64,000 nt of DNA from Hasllibacter sp963833115 (GCA_963833115.1 CAWHWS010000001.1:62001-126000), one strand, 5' to 3'; numbered from the stretch's first letter, positions 27,090 to 36,051 are shown. Numbers and translations: made by a program. The notes: generated by a model not told the origin, from the sequence alone.

Positions 27090-28259
27090 ATGATCCCCGC
27101 CCTCCTGCCGACCTATTCCCGCGCCCCCCTGCGCTTCGCGCGCGGGGAGGGCTCCTGGCTCGAGACCGAAGACGGCGCGCGCTATCTCGACCTCGGCGCC
27201 GGGATCGCGGTGAACTGCCTCGGCCACGCGCATCCGGCCCTGGTCGCCGCCCTGACCGAGCAGGCGGGGCGCGTCTGGCACGTCTCCAACCTCTACGAGA
27301 TCGGCCCGCAGCAGGCCCTGGCCGAGCGCCTGGTGGACGCGACCTTCGCCGACACCTGCTTCTTCACCAACTCCGGCACCGAGGCGGCCGAGCTCGCCAT
27401 CAAGATGGTGCGCCGCCACTGGTTCGAGGCCGGCGAGGACCGGCCCACGATCCTCACCTTCGAGGGCGCGTTCCACGGCCGCTCCACCGGCGCCATCGCG
27501 GCGGCGGGCTCGGAGAAGATGACCCGCGGGTTCGGCCCCCTCATGCCCGGCTTCCGCACCCTGCCCTGGGGCGACCACGACGCGCTGGAGACCGCGCTGG
27601 ACGGGAGCGTCGCCGCCGTCATGGTCGAGCCGATCCAGGGCGAGGGCGGCATCCGCGTCATGCCGGATCATTGTCTCAAGGGCCTGCGCGAGGCCTGCGA
27701 CCGCACCGGCGCGCTCCTCGTGCTGGACGAGGTGCAATGCGGCATGGGCCGGACGGGCCGGCTCTTCGCCCACGAATGGGCGGGCGCCGCGCCCGACATC
27801 ATGATGGTCGCCAAGGGCATCGGCGGGGGCTTCCCCCTCGGCGCCGTTCTGGCCGCCGAGGGCGCGGCACGGGCGATGAGCGTGGGCACGCACGGGTCCA
27901 CCTATGGCGGCAACCCGCTCGGCTGCGCGGTGGGGCTGGCGGTGATGGGCCTCGTGGACGACCCGGCCTTCCTGGACGGCGTCTCGCGCCGCGCCGCCCA
28001 TTTTCGCCAGGGGCTCAAGGGGCTGGTGGCGGGCCATCCGGCGGTGTTCTCCGGCGTGCGCGGCCGGGGGCTCCTGATCGGCCTCGAGTGCCGGGTGCCG
28101 CCCGGGGAGGTGCGCGCGGCCGCCGAGGCCGAGCGCCTCCTGACGGTGCCGGCCTCGGACGGGGTGCTGCGCCTGCTGCCGGCGCTCGACGTGGCGGAGG
28201 CGGACCTCGCCGAGGCGGTGGCGAGGCTCGACCGCGCCGCCGCCGCCCTGACCGCCTGA
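27090..28259 (+). CDS. argD: Acetylornithine aminotransferase
   Basis: Class III PLP aminotransferase, step 4 of arginine synthesis (also able to serve as succinyl-diaminopimelate aminotransferase). It has 389 residues. The FFTNSGTEAAELAIKM block is near residue 91, LVLDEVQCGMGRTG near residue 212, and the Schiff-base Lys242 in MVAKGIGGGFPLGA. A CCGAGGAGCCTC ribosome-binding site precedes the ATG. It is followed 11 bp later by argF, the standard alphaproteobacterial argD-argF operon; carbamoyl phosphate comes from carB elsewhere in this window. Confidence 0.95.
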   Translation: MIPALLPTYSRAPLRFARGEGSWLETEDGARYLDLGAGIAVNCLGHAHPALVAALTEQAGRVWHVSNLYEIGPQQALAERLVDATFADTCFFTNSGTEAAELAIKMVRRHWFEAGEDRPTILTFEGAFHGRSTGAIAAAGSEKMTRGFGPLMPGFRTLPWGDHDALETALDGSVAAVMVEPIQGEGGIRVMPDHCLKGLREACDRTGALLVLDEVQCGMGRTGRLFAHEWAGAAPDIMMVAKGIGGGFPLGAVLAAEGAARAMSVGTHGSTYGGNPLGCAVGLAVMGLVDDPAFLDGVSRRAAHFRQGLKGLVAGHPAVFSGVRGRGLLIGLECRVPPGEVRAAAEAERLLTVPASDGVLRLLPALDVAEADLAEAVARLDRAAAALTA

Positions 28260-28270
28260 GGGGGCCGGCC

Positions 28271-29197
28271 ATGCCCCATTTCCTCGACGTCCACGCCACC
28301 CCGGCCGGCGACCTGCGCGCCATGCTGGAGGAGGCGCGCGCCATGAAGGCCGCCCGCGCCGGCCGGCCCAAGGGCGCGCCCGACGACGACGCGCCGCTCG
28401 CGGGCCGCATGGTCGCGCTCATCTTCGAGAAGCCGTCCACCCGCACGCGGGTGAGCTTCGACGTCGGCGTGCGCCAGATGGGGGGCGAGGTGCTGGTCCT
28501 GTCGGGCAGCGAGATGCAGCTCGGCCATGGCGAGAGCATCGCCGACACCGCGCGCGTCCTGTCGCGCTACGTCGACCTCATCATGATCCGCACCTTCGCC
28601 GAGGAGGCCCTGCACGAGATGGCCGACCACGCCGCCGTGCCGGTGATCAACGGCCTGACGGACGCCTCCCACCCCTGCCAGGCGATGGCCGACGTCATGA
28701 CCTGGCAGGAGCATCGCGGCCCCGTCGCCGGCAAGCGCGCCGTCTGGATGGGGGACGGCAACAACGTCGCCGCCTCCCTCCTGCACGCGGCGGGGCGCTT
28801 CGGCTTCGACCTCACGTTCTGCGGCCCCGCCGCGCTCGACCCGCCCGACGCCGCGGTCCGCTTCGCGCGGGAGAGCGGCGTCTCGGTGGCCATCGAGCGC
28901 GACCCCGCCATCGCGGCCGAGGGCGCCGACGCGGTCTTCGCCGACACCTGGATCTCCATGGGCGACGCGCAGTCGAGCCGAGAGCGGCGCCACAACATGC
29001 TGCGCCCCTATCAGGTCGACAAGCGCCTGATGGCCCGCGCCAAGGACGACGCGCTGTTCCTCCACTGCCTGCCCGCCCATCGGGGCGAGGAGGTCACGAG
29101 CGCGGTGATGGACGGGCCGGGCTCGGTGGTGTTCGACGAGGCCGAGAACCGCCTCCACGCGCAGAAGGCGATCCTGCGCTGGTGCCTCGGCGTCTGA
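28271..29197 (+). CDS. argF: Ornithine carbamoyltransferase
   Basis: Condenses ornithine and carbamoyl phosphate to citrulline. It has 308 residues. The carbamoyl-phosphate loop STRTR lies at residues 56-60 and the HPCQ motif in the ASHPCQAMAD block. The ornithine-binding DTWISMGD is near residue 227, and the catalytic HCLPAHRG at 265-272. Co-transcribed with argD. A palindromic GC repeat of a type seen again after gnd lies 11 bp beyond the stop and may act as terminator. Confidence 0.96.
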   Translation: MPHFLDVHATPAGDLRAMLEEARAMKAARAGRPKGAPDDDAPLAGRMVALIFEKPSTRTRVSFDVGVRQMGGEVLVLSGSEMQLGHGESIADTARVLSRYVDLIMIRTFAEEALHEMADHAAVPVINGLTDASHPCQAMADVMTWQEHRGPVAGKRAVWMGDGNNVAASLLHAAGRFGFDLTFCGPAALDPPDAAVRFARESGVSVAIERDPAIAAEGADAVFADTWISMGDAQSSRERRHNMLRPYQVDKRLMARAKDDALFLHCLPAHRGEEVTSAVMDGPGSVVFDEAENRLHAQKAILRWCLGV

Positions 29198-29207
29198 GGG
29201 GAAGGGG

Positions 29208-29244
29208 CCGGGCTCGGGCCCCTGCGGCGCCCTCGCCCGGCCCC
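29208..29244. repeat. REP-like palindromic GC element, copy A (after argF)
   Basis: CCGGGC (29208) ... GCCCGG (29234) forms a hairpin around a CTGCGGCGCC core. The first half matches the element at 30836-30870 (shared pattern GGGCTCGGGC, CCTGCGG, GCC, TCGCCCG). The two copies bracket the damaged gnd gene. Its position 11 bp after argF suggests a terminator role as well. Confidence 0.5.
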
Positions 29245-29331
29245 GCGCGGCGGCGCCGCGCCGCCCGGGACCGCGGGCGGGACCTCGGGGGCGGGGCGTG
29301 CCGGGGCGATGCCGCGACGCGGAGGCGCGGG

Positions 29332-30761
29332 ATGAGCGATGCGGCGATCGGCCGGACGGGCCTCGGCACGATGGGCACGGCCCTGGCCCTCGACATCGCG
29401 GAGCACGGCCACCGCAGCGCGGTCCACGACCGCTCGCCGGAGGGGCTGGCCGCCGCGATCGCGCGCGCCGCGTGCGAGGAGGTGGCCGGCGCGGTGGTGC
29501 CCTGCGCCGAGCTCGCGGACCTCGTCGCCGCCATCGCCCGCCCCCGCGCGATCATCGTCATGGTGCCGGCGGGCGCCGCCGTGGGCGCGGCGATCGAGGC
29601 GCTGTCGCCGCTCCTGGACGAGGGCGGCGCGATCATCGCGCGGGCAACGCCGTGACGAGACCCGCCTGCGGGAGGCGCAGCTCGCGGCGCGGGCTCCTCT
29701 TCGTCGGCACGGGCGTCCCGGGCGGGGAGGAGGGCGCCCGGCGCGGGCCCTCGATCATGGTCGGCGGGTCCGAGGCGAGCGACGCGCCGATCCGCGCCCT
29801 GATCGAGGGGATCGCCGCCGCGTCCGAGGGCGCCCTCTGCGCCGCTCGCGTCGGCCCGGACGGGGCGGGGCACGTCGTCGAGACCGCGCACGACGGCATC
29901 GAGTACGCCGACGGGCAGATGATCGCCGACGTCCATGGCCTGATGCGCGACGGCGGCGGCATGGCCGCGCCGGAGATGGCGGCGACCTTCGGCCATTGGA
30001 ACGAGGGGCCGCTGGCGAGCTTCCCCGTCGGGGTGACGGCGGCGGTCCTCGCGGCGACGGACCGCGCGGGCGGCCCGGCGGTGGACGCGGTCGTCGATTC
30101 CGCCGGACAGAAGGGGACCGGCTGCTGGACGCTGATCGAGGCGCTCAAGCTCGGCCAGTCGGCGCGCGCGATCGAGGCGGCGGTCGCCGCGCGCGCCCGG
30201 TCGGCGGACCGGGATCTGCGGATGGCGGGGGCGGAGGCGCTCGCCCTGGACGGCGGGGTCTGCGAGATGCCGGAGGACGCCGTGCCCCGGGCGGCGCTCA
30301 CGACGGCGGAGATCGTCGCCGACGACCAGGGCCTGCGCCTGCTGGCCTCGGTCTCGGCACATTTCGGGTGGGATCCGGACCTCGCGCGGATCGCGGAGGT
30401 CTGGCGCGCGGGCTGCATCATCCGCTCGGACATGCTCGACGACATCGCGGCCGCCGCGCGGGGCGGGATGCCGCATGGCGCCCTCGTCCCGACGGAGGCG
30501 TTCCTGCCGCGCGTGCGGGCCGGGCTGCCGGCGCTGCGCGAGACGATCTGCGCCGCCGCCAGCGGCGGGATCGCGGTGCCGGCCCTGGGCGCCGCGCTGG
30601 CCTACCTGAAGACGCGGCGCCGCGGCCGGGGCACCGCGACCCTGACCCAGACCCAGCGCGACTGTTTCGGGCGCCACGGCTATCGGCGGCTCGACGGTGC
30701 GGCTGCGCCGCACGGGCCGTGGTGGGAGGACGAGGGCGGCAGGAGGGGCCGGCCGGCGTAA
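29332..30761 (+). pseudogene. gnd: 6-phosphogluconate dehydrogenase (decarboxylating), frameshifted
   Basis: Would convert 6-phosphogluconate to ribulose-5-phosphate with NADP+. The N-terminal Rossmann part reads GLGTMGTALALDIAEHG in one frame up to a stop at 29653. A short block, DETRLREAQLAAR, lies in a second frame, and GLLFVGTGVPGGEEGARRG onward in a third. Restoring one, one and two G/C bases within 29641-29695 would rejoin all three parts into 478 codons. The C-terminal half is otherwise complete (SAGQKGTGCWTLIEAL, LTQTQRDCFGRHGY), but HDGIEYADGQ replaces the usual HNGIEYGDMQ, suggesting drift. The lesions sit in G/C-rich runs, so sequencing error is possible. A 17-bp tandem repeat starts within the stop codon region. 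Confidence 0.75.
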
Positions 30762-30840
30762 GGGGGCGGCGGGCGTAAGGGGGCGGCGGGCGTAAGGGGG
30801 CGGCGGGCGTAAGGGGGCGGCGGGCGTAAGGGGGCGGCGG
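30756..30840. repeat. 17-bp tandem repeat, five perfect copies
   Basis: The unit GCGTAAGGGGGCGGCGG starts at 30756, 30773, 30790, 30807 and 30824 with no mismatches. The first copy supplies the TAA stop of the gnd reading frame, so the array begins inside the gene and extends downstream. Copy number could vary between strains by slippage. Confidence 0.9.
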
Positions 30841-30969
30841 GCTCGGGCTCCTGCGGAGCCATCGCCCGCCGCGGCGAGGGGCGCTGCCCCTCGCGCTCCC
30901 CGGGATATTTCGATCAAGATGAGGGAGAAGACGCGTGCCTTTCCTCCTCATCTTGATCCAAGTATCCCC
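30836..30969. repeat. REP-like element copy B with two hairpins and a long inverted repeat
   Basis: GGCGGGC/GCCCGCC (30836/30864) matches the element after argF. A second hairpin, GCGAGGGGC-GCT-GCCCCTCGC, spans 30874-30894 with a perfect 9-bp stem. Then GATCAAGATGAGG (30912) and its exact inverse CCTCATCTTGATC (30946) form a 13-bp inverted repeat, extended imperfectly by GGGATATTT and AAGTATCCCC. Such sequences recur between Rhodobacterales genes, as I recall, and probably act as terminators or gyrase/IHF-type REP sites. The rest of 30762-31119 holds no gene. Confidence 0.6.
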
Positions 30970-31119
30970 GCCAGAGGCGCATCTCCGTCACGGGCGCCGT
31001 CATCCGATCGATGCCGCCCCGCGAGCGCAGCGACCGCGCCGACGTCGCCCCGCGACGAGGCGCTCGGCCCAACCGGACGAGGCGCCGCACGGCGCCGAGG
31101 ACGGGCGGGAGCGCGCCGT

Positions 31120-33510
31120 TCAGCCTCCGCGCGGCTTGGCGCGCAGCGTCGGGGCCGCCTCCCATGGGCGCTCCGGCCAGGGATGGCGTGGATACCGGCC
31201 GCGCATCTCCTTGCGCACGTCCGCGTATCCGCCGCGCCAGAACCCCGGCAGGTCGGTGGTGACCGCGAGCGGCCGGCCCGCCGGGGAAAGCAGCGTCATC
31301 CGGAGCGGCGCGCCCCCCATCACCGGGTGCGCGTCCAGCCCGAACGCCTCCTGGACCCGGAGCGACGCCTCCGGCCCGCCCGCCGCGTAGTCGACCGGCA
31401 CGCGGCGGCCGAGCGGGGTCTCGAACGTGGCCGGCCACGCGGCCGCGAGCGCGCGCATCCCGTCATGTCCGAGGATCGCCTCGAGCGCGGGCACGATGTC
31501 GAGGGCTCGGAGCGCGGCCGCGTCCCGGGCCTCGCCGAGCCAGGGCAGGAGCCACGCGCCGTCGGACGTGAGCGCCTCGTCCGAGAGGTCCGGCGCGCCG
31601 GGCAGGGCGGCGGCCCGCGCGCGCAGCCGCCGCGAGGCCGGCGAGGACGGCAGGCCCAGGTCGCGCACCCCCTCCCAGGCCGCCGCGGCGAAGGCGGCGG
31701 CCGGTGCGTCGTCCCACCGCCGCTCGGCCAGGACGAGCGCGCCCAGCCGCTCGCGGACGCGCGCCTCCACGCGCCGGTGCCGGGGGTCCCAGTCCACCGT
31801 GCGATCCTCCGCGATGCGGTCGGCGAAGAGCTCGCGCACTTCCGCCTCGGTGACCTCCGCCGCCAGCCGCACCCGCGCCTCGCGCCCCGCGCCGTCGACC
31901 TCGCAGGCGACGATCATCCGCGCGCCCGCCAGGGCCGCCTCCCCGGACATGGTGGCGCCGCGCCCTCCCGAGAGCAGCCAGCGCGGCGCGTCGCCCGAGC
32001 GGCGCAGGCCGATGCGGTCGGGGAAGGCGAGCGCGGCCATCGCCCCGGTGGAGAGGCCCGCGTCCGGCGCGCCCCGCACCGTCCGCGCCAGGCGCCCGGC
32101 CTCGGCGCGCACGCGGCGCGCGGCCGGATCCGGCCCCGCCAGCATCCACAGCCGGTCGCCCATCGCCTCGCCCGCCGGGCGCAGGGCCGCGCCGTCCGAG
32201 AGCGCCGCCGCGAGGGGCGCCGCCCCCGGCCCCGCGACGGCGAGCATGTGCGCCAGCCGCGGGTGGAGGGGCAGGGCGGCGATGCGGCGCCCGTGCTCGG
32301 TGATCCGCCCGTCCCGGAGCGCGTCCAGCCCGGTGAGGAGCTCGCGCGCGGCGTCCAGCCGAGGCCGGTCCGGCATGTCGAGGAAGGGCAGGGCGCCCGC
32401 CTCCGCCCCCCAGTCCGCCAGCGCCAGCGCGAGGCCCGCGAGGTCGGCGGTCGCGATCTCCGGCGGGGCCTGCGCGGGCCGCGCGCCATGGGCCGCGCGG
32501 GGCCAGTCGCGGAGGCATAGCCCCGGCTCGGTGCGCCCCGCCCGGCCGCGCCGCTGATCGGCCTCGGCATGGCTCGCGGCCTCCGTCACCAGGCGCCCCA
32601 TGCCCGTGCCCGGATCGAACCGCGCCCGCCGCGCCAGCCCCGCGTCGATGACCACGCGCACTCCCTCGATGGTGAGCGAGGTCTCCGCGATCGAGGTCGC
32701 CAGCACGACCTTGCGCCCCGCGCCCGCCGGCGCCACGGCCGCGCGCTGCGCCCGGGCCGGCATCGTCCCGTGCAGGCGGTGCAGGGCCACGCCCTCCGGC
32801 AGGCGGCCCTCCAGCGCGGCCGCGACGCGCCCGATCTCCGCCGCGCCCGGCAGGAACATCAGGATCGAGCCCGCCTCCGCCTCCAGCGCCTCGAGCGCCG
32901 TCTCCGCCAGCCGGCGCTCCCGGGCGCCGCGCGCGTCCGGCGGCGCGGGGCCCTCCCGCCAGCGCGTCTCGACCGGGTGGAGGCGCCCCTCGGAGGTGAT
33001 CACCGGCGCCCCGCCCATCAGGGCCGCGACCGGCCCCGCCTCCAGCGTCGCCGACATCACCAGGACCGACAGATCCTCCCGCAGGGCGCCGGCCATGTCG
33101 AGCACGAGGGCGAGGCCGAGATCCGCGTCCAGGCTGCGCTCGTGGAACTCGTCGAAGATCACGCATGACACGCCCTCCAGCCCCGGATCGCGCTGCAGGC
33201 GGCGGGTCAGCAGCCCCTCGGTTACGACCTCGATCCGCGTCGCGCCCGAGACCCGCGCCTCCCCGCGCATGCGGTAGCCGACCGTGCCGCCGACGTCCTC
33301 GCCCAGCGTCTGAGCCATGCGGGCGGCGGCGGCGCGGACCGCCAGGCGCCGGGGCTCCAGCATCAGGATCGTCCCGGACGCGCCGGGCAGGAGCGCCAGG
33401 GGCACGCGCGTCGTCTTGCCCGCGCCCGGCGGCGCCCGGAGCACGGCCCGCCCGCCGGGGGGCAGGGCGGCCAGGATGTCGGGGATCACGTCGTCGATCG
33501 GCAGGCGCAT
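31120..33510 (-). CDS. hrpB: ATP-dependent helicase HrpB
   Basis: A DEAH-box helicase of 796 residues; HrpB members are usually about 800-850. Walker A APPGAGKTTR lies at residues 26-35, the DEFH box in FDEFHERS near 120, SAT in VLVMSATLEAG, and motif VI QRRGRAGRTEPG. The HrpB-specific C-terminal domain ends WPERPWEAAPTLRAKPRGG (most HrpB proteins end with a similar PTRRTK-type tail). The ATG at 33510 is four residues before the conserved PIDDVIPDI. Function in vivo is undefined; it is probably an RNA helicase. It is divergent from meaB. Confidence 0.92.
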   Translation of the reverse strand: MRLPIDDVIPDILAALPPGGRAVLRAPPGAGKTTRVPLALLPGASGTILMLEPRRLAVRAAAARMAQTLGEDVGGTVGYRMRGEARVSGATRIEVVTEGLLTRRLQRDPGLEGVSCVIFDEFHERSLDADLGLALVLDMAGALREDLSVLVMSATLEAGPVAALMGGAPVITSEGRLHPVETRWREGPAPPDARGARERRLAETALEALEAEAGSILMFLPGAAEIGRVAAALEGRLPEGVALHRLHGTMPARAQRAAVAPAGAGRKVVLATSIAETSLTIEGVRVVIDAGLARRARFDPGTGMGRLVTEAASHAEADQRRGRAGRTEPGLCLRDWPRAAHGARPAQAPPEIATADLAGLALALADWGAEAGALPFLDMPDRPRLDAARELLTGLDALRDGRITEHGRRIAALPLHPRLAHMLAVAGPGAAPLAAALSDGAALRPAGEAMGDRLWMLAGPDPAARRVRAEAGRLARTVRGAPDAGLSTGAMAALAFPDRIGLRRSGDAPRWLLSGGRGATMSGEAALAGARMIVACEVDGAGREARVRLAAEVTEAEVRELFADRIAEDRTVDWDPRHRRVEARVRERLGALVLAERRWDDAPAAAFAAAAWEGVRDLGLPSSPASRRLRARAAALPGAPDLSDEALTSDGAWLLPWLGEARDAAALRALDIVPALEAILGHDGMRALAAAWPATFETPLGRRVPVDYAAGGPEASLRVQEAFGLDAHPVMGGAPLRMTLLSPAGRPLAVTTDLPGFWRGGYADVRKEMRGRYPRHPWPERPWEAAPTLRAKPRGG

Positions 33511-33660
33511 CGCCCCCCCTAGCGCGGATCGCGCCCCGAGGGGGAGGGCGCCGGCCTCGTGCCCCGTCCCGGGGCCTCCTCCGCCGCCGGGCCGCGCGGG
33601 GGCGAGCCCCCCCCGGCCCGCGCGCTGGACAGATCGCGCGCGCCTGACCAAACCGGCGCC

Positions 33661-34689
33661 ATGGAGCGCCCCGCCCCCGCCCTCGCCGGCGCCGCCCTCG
33701 CCGATGCCGTCCTCGCCGGGGACCGCCGCGCCCTCGCGCGCGCGATCACCCTCGTCGAATCGACCCGCCCGGACCACCGCGCCGCCGCCCACGACCTGCT
33801 GGATTCCTGCGCCGCCGCCGGCCGCCGCGCCATCCGCGTCGGCCTCACCGGCACGCCCGGCGTCGGCAAGTCCACCTTCGTCGAGGCGCTGGGCATGCGC
33901 CTCGTCGCCGAGGGCCTTCGCGTCGCGGTCCTGGCGGTGGACCCCTCCAGCGCGCGCACCGGCGGCTCCATCCTCGGCGACAAGACCCGCATGGACCGCC
34001 TCGCGCGCGCGCCCGGCGCCTTCGTCCGGCCCAGCCCGGCGGCGGGCTCGCTCGGCGGCCTGGCGCGCCGCACCCGCGAGGCCGCCCTCCTGGTCGAGGC
34101 CGCGGGCCATGACGTCGTCCTCGTGGAGACCGTCGGCGTCGGTCAGTCCGAGACCGCCGTGGCGCAGGTGACGGACGTGTTCGCCCTCCTCCTCGCGCCC
34201 GCGGGCGGCGACGAGCTCCAGGGCGTCAAGCGCGGCATCATGGAGGTCGCGGACCTCGTGCTGGTCAACAAGGCCGATGGCGAGCTGCGCCCCCGCGCCG
34301 AGCGCTCCCGCGCCGACCACGCCGCCGCCCTGCGCCTCATGCGCCCCCGCCCCGGCGATCCGGGCGACGTGCCCGCCGCGATCTGCGTCTCCGCGCTCGA
34401 GGAGGCGGGGCTGGACGACGCCTGGTCCCGCATCCTGGCGCTCTGGCGCCACCGCGAGGCGTCCGGCGCGCTCCTGGCCGCCCGCGCGAGGCACGCCGCC
34501 GCCGCCTTCGACGCGGAGCTGCGCGCGGGCCTGATCGCGCGGGTGCTGGGCGACCCGGCGGCGGACGGCGCCTCCGCCGCCCTGCGCGAGGAGGTCGCCG
34601 CCCTGCGCCGCGCCCCGGGCGCCGCCGCCGCGCAGGCCCTGCGCGCCCTGCCGGCCCCGCCCGCCATGCCGCCCCCCCCGGACGGTTGA
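33661..34689 (+). CDS. meaB: MeaB/ArgK-type G-protein chaperone of methylmalonyl-CoA mutase
   Basis: A 342-residue P-loop GTPase. Walker A GTPGVGKST lies at residues 64-72, switch residues in VDPSSARTGGSILGDKTRM, the Walker B/switch ETVGVGQSE near residue 160, and the NKAD specificity motif near 203. The C-terminal dimerisation arm is Ala/Arg-rich. MeaB loads and protects the B12 cofactor of methylmalonyl-CoA mutase, so this links with mce and prpE. The older ArgK name (arginine transport kinase) is not supported by current work on the family. The ATG at 33661 follows a weak ribosome-binding stretch. Confidence 0.9.
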   Translation: MERPAPALAGAALADAVLAGDRRALARAITLVESTRPDHRAAAHDLLDSCAAAGRRAIRVGLTGTPGVGKSTFVEALGMRLVAEGLRVAVLAVDPSSARTGGSILGDKTRMDRLARAPGAFVRPSPAAGSLGGLARRTREAALLVEAAGHDVVLVETVGVGQSETAVAQVTDVFALLLAPAGGDELQGVKRGIMEVADLVLVNKADGELRPRAERSRADHAAALRLMRPRPGDPGDVPAAICVSALEEAGLDDAWSRILALWRHREASGALLAARARHAAAAFDAELRAGLIARVLGDPAADGASAALREEVAALRRAPGAAAAQALRALPAPPAMPPPPDG

Positions 34690-34714
34690 CGCCCCCGCGC
34701 CGCCGCCCTAGAGG
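34686..34714 (+). promoter_or_regulatory. Candidate sigma-70 promoter for rpmB
   Basis: TTGACG at 34686-34691, a 17-bp GC-only spacer, then TAGAGG at 34709-34714, 85 bp before the rpmB ATG. This TTGAC-N17-TAGA pattern is what I expect for strong housekeeping promoters in high-GC Rhodobacterales. The -35 overlaps the meaB stop codon. Confidence 0.55.
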
Positions 34715-34798
34715 CTGCGGACCCCATTCCGGGCGCCCTCGGGCGCCCTCTGCCGTGCCGCGCCGCCCGGCCGCTCGACCGACAAGAGAGGACACCCC

Positions 34799-35119
34799 AT
34801 GAGCCGCGTCTGCGACCTCACCGGCAAGGGCCCGATGACGGGCAACAACGTCTCCCACGCCAAGAACCGGACCCGCCGCCGGTTCCTGCCGAACCTGAAC
34901 GACGTCTCGCTGATGTCCGAATCGCTCGGCCGCACCTTCAAGCTGCGGGTCTCCTCGGCCGCGCTGCGCACGGTCGACCATCGCGGCGGGCTCGACGGGT
35001 TCATGGCCAAGACCAAGGAGGGCATGCTCTCGGACAAGGCCGCGCGCATCCGCAAGGACATCATGAAGGCCAAGGCCGCCGGCGCCGACGCGGTCGAGGC
35101 GAAGGTCGCCGAAGGCTGA
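34799..35119 (+). CDS. rpmB: 50S ribosomal protein L28
   Basis: A 106-residue basic protein. The opening SRVCDLTGKGPMTGNNVSHA is diagnostic, followed by KNRTRRRFLPNLNDVSL and the SAALRTVDHRGGLDGF block. Alphaproteobacterial L28 is longer than the 78-residue E. coli protein because of the Lys/Ala-rich C-terminal helix seen here. AAGAGAGGACACCCC precedes the ATG. It stands alone with its own candidate promoter and hairpin terminator. Confidence 0.97.
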   Translation: MSRVCDLTGKGPMTGNNVSHAKNRTRRRFLPNLNDVSLMSESLGRTFKLRVSSAALRTVDHRGGLDGFMAKTKEGMLSDKAARIRKDIMKAKAAGADAVEAKVAEG

Positions 35120-35125
35120 TCGCCG

Positions 35126-35148
35126 GGGGCGCCGTCCCGCGGCGCCCC
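35126..35148 (+). terminator. Hairpin after rpmB
   Basis: GGGGCGCC (35126-35133) and GGCGCCCC (35141-35148) form a perfect 8-bp stem with a 7-base loop, 7 bp after the rpmB stop. A T tract is lacking, which is common in GC-rich genomes. Confidence 0.5.
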
Positions 35149-35167
35149 GCCCGCCCGATGGTGGCCG

Positions 35168-35182
35168 CCCCTCCCGGAGGGG
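35168..35182 (-). terminator. Hairpin after the small lipoprotein gene
   Basis: CCCCTC-CCG-GAGGGG at 35168-35182, 4 bp beyond the 3' end of the leftward lipoprotein gene. Together with the rpmB hairpin it insulates the two convergent genes. Confidence 0.4.
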
Positions 35183-35185
35183 CCT

Positions 35186-35551
35186 TCAGGTCGCGCGGCA
35201 GAGGCGTTCCGCGCCATTCGAGAACGCCTTCCACCGCGTCCAGAACGCCTCGTCCCGCGGCCGGTCCGACTGCCGCGTCTCCTGCGCCCTGTGGGGCTCC
35301 GCGAAGAACGCCGCGCCGCGCCGCTGATCCCCGCCCGAGAGCGACCGGTTCGCCGCCGCCTGGATGCAGCCGCAGCGCGTGCGGCTGGCGCTCCGCCGCG
35401 CCGCCGAGAGGCAGGCCGAGGCGATCGGCCCGCTCGCGACCGGGATCGTCGCGGACCGCGTCGCGACCCCCGCCCCCCCGCCGCATCCCGCCAGCGCGGC
35501 GGCGCCGAGCATCACGATGGCGGCGGTTCGGATACGGATCGCGTGCGGCAT
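35186..35551 (-). CDS. Small conserved lipoprotein (often labelled arginine transporter)
   Basis: A 121-residue protein with a lipoprotein signal (hydrophobic IVMLGAAALAGC, lipid-modified Cys about residue 23). The conserved C-terminal domain reads CGCIQAAANRSLSGGDQRR, then AAFFAEPHRAQETRQSDRP, DEAFWTRWKAF and a final Cys. I recall this domain as widespread in Rhodobacterales and often named arginine transporter in databases, but nothing in it looks like a transporter; the three cysteines suggest a disulfide-bonded periplasmic helical protein. The 35552-35814 spacer upstream contains no other gene. Confidence 0.7.
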   Translation of the reverse strand: MPHAIRIRTAAIVMLGAAALAGCGGGAGVATRSATIPVASGPIASACLSAARRSASRTRCGCIQAAANRSLSGGDQRRGAAFFAEPHRAQETRQSDRPRDEAFWTRWKAFSNGAERLCRAT

Positions 35552-35814
35552 GGGCGGGCTCCGGCGGCGGCGGGTTCGGCGCGGGCATGCGCCGCGGCAC
35601 GACTATGCCGCCGCCCGCTCGGCCCCGCAATCGCGCGGCGAGCGCCCGGCGCCCCGCTGCAACCGGCCGTGGCGCGGGCGCACCGCACCCTCCGCCGATC
35701 CACCTGTGCGCCCGCGCACCGAGTTGGTGCGTGCCGGCGGGTTTCGTGCGGCTCCACGGCGCTTAGATGCCGTCCGACACCGACCGATACACTCCGCCCC
35801 GAAAGCCCGTTCCG

Positions 35815-36051
35815 ATGCGCCTCCTTTGCTCCCTCGCCCTCGCCGCCTCCGTCGCCGGCGCCATCCCGGCCGCCTCCATGGGCGCCAAGGACTGGATCGC
35901 CGGCTCCCTTCGCGTCGATCCGGGCGATTTCACCATGGGGCAGCTCATCTCCCTGCGTGGCGCGCGGGAGAACGCGGACCCCGCCCGCGCGACCTCCATC
36001 CTGATGGCGGCCGGCTGGTATCCGGGCGTGCGCGCCTACCCGGCGGACTGA
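35815..36051 (+). CDS. Tiny secreted protein, paralogue 1 of a tandem pair
   Basis: From the ATG at 35815 (78 residues): signal peptide MRLLCSLALAASVAGAIPA, then a 55-residue mature domain, KDWIAGSLRVDPGDFTMGQL, with SLRGARENADPARATSIL and AGWYPG. An in-frame ATG at 35767 would add 16 hydrophilic residues and is less likely. The mature domain is clearly related to that of the next gene (shared pattern WIA-x-x-L-x-V-x-PGDFT-x-GQLI-x-L and SIL-x-x-AGW). No cysteines and no known family. Its predicted size, export and duplication suggest a structural or signalling role at the envelope, but this is open. Confidence 0.55.
   Translation: MRLLCSLALAASVAGAIPAASMGAKDWIAGSLRVDPGDFTMGQLISLRGARENADPARATSILMAAGWYPGVRAYPAD

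Noticed and set aside
30756..30840. 17-bp repeats considered as a CRISPR array
   Set aside because: The units are directly adjacent with no spacers and no cas genes nearby; this is a minisatellite.
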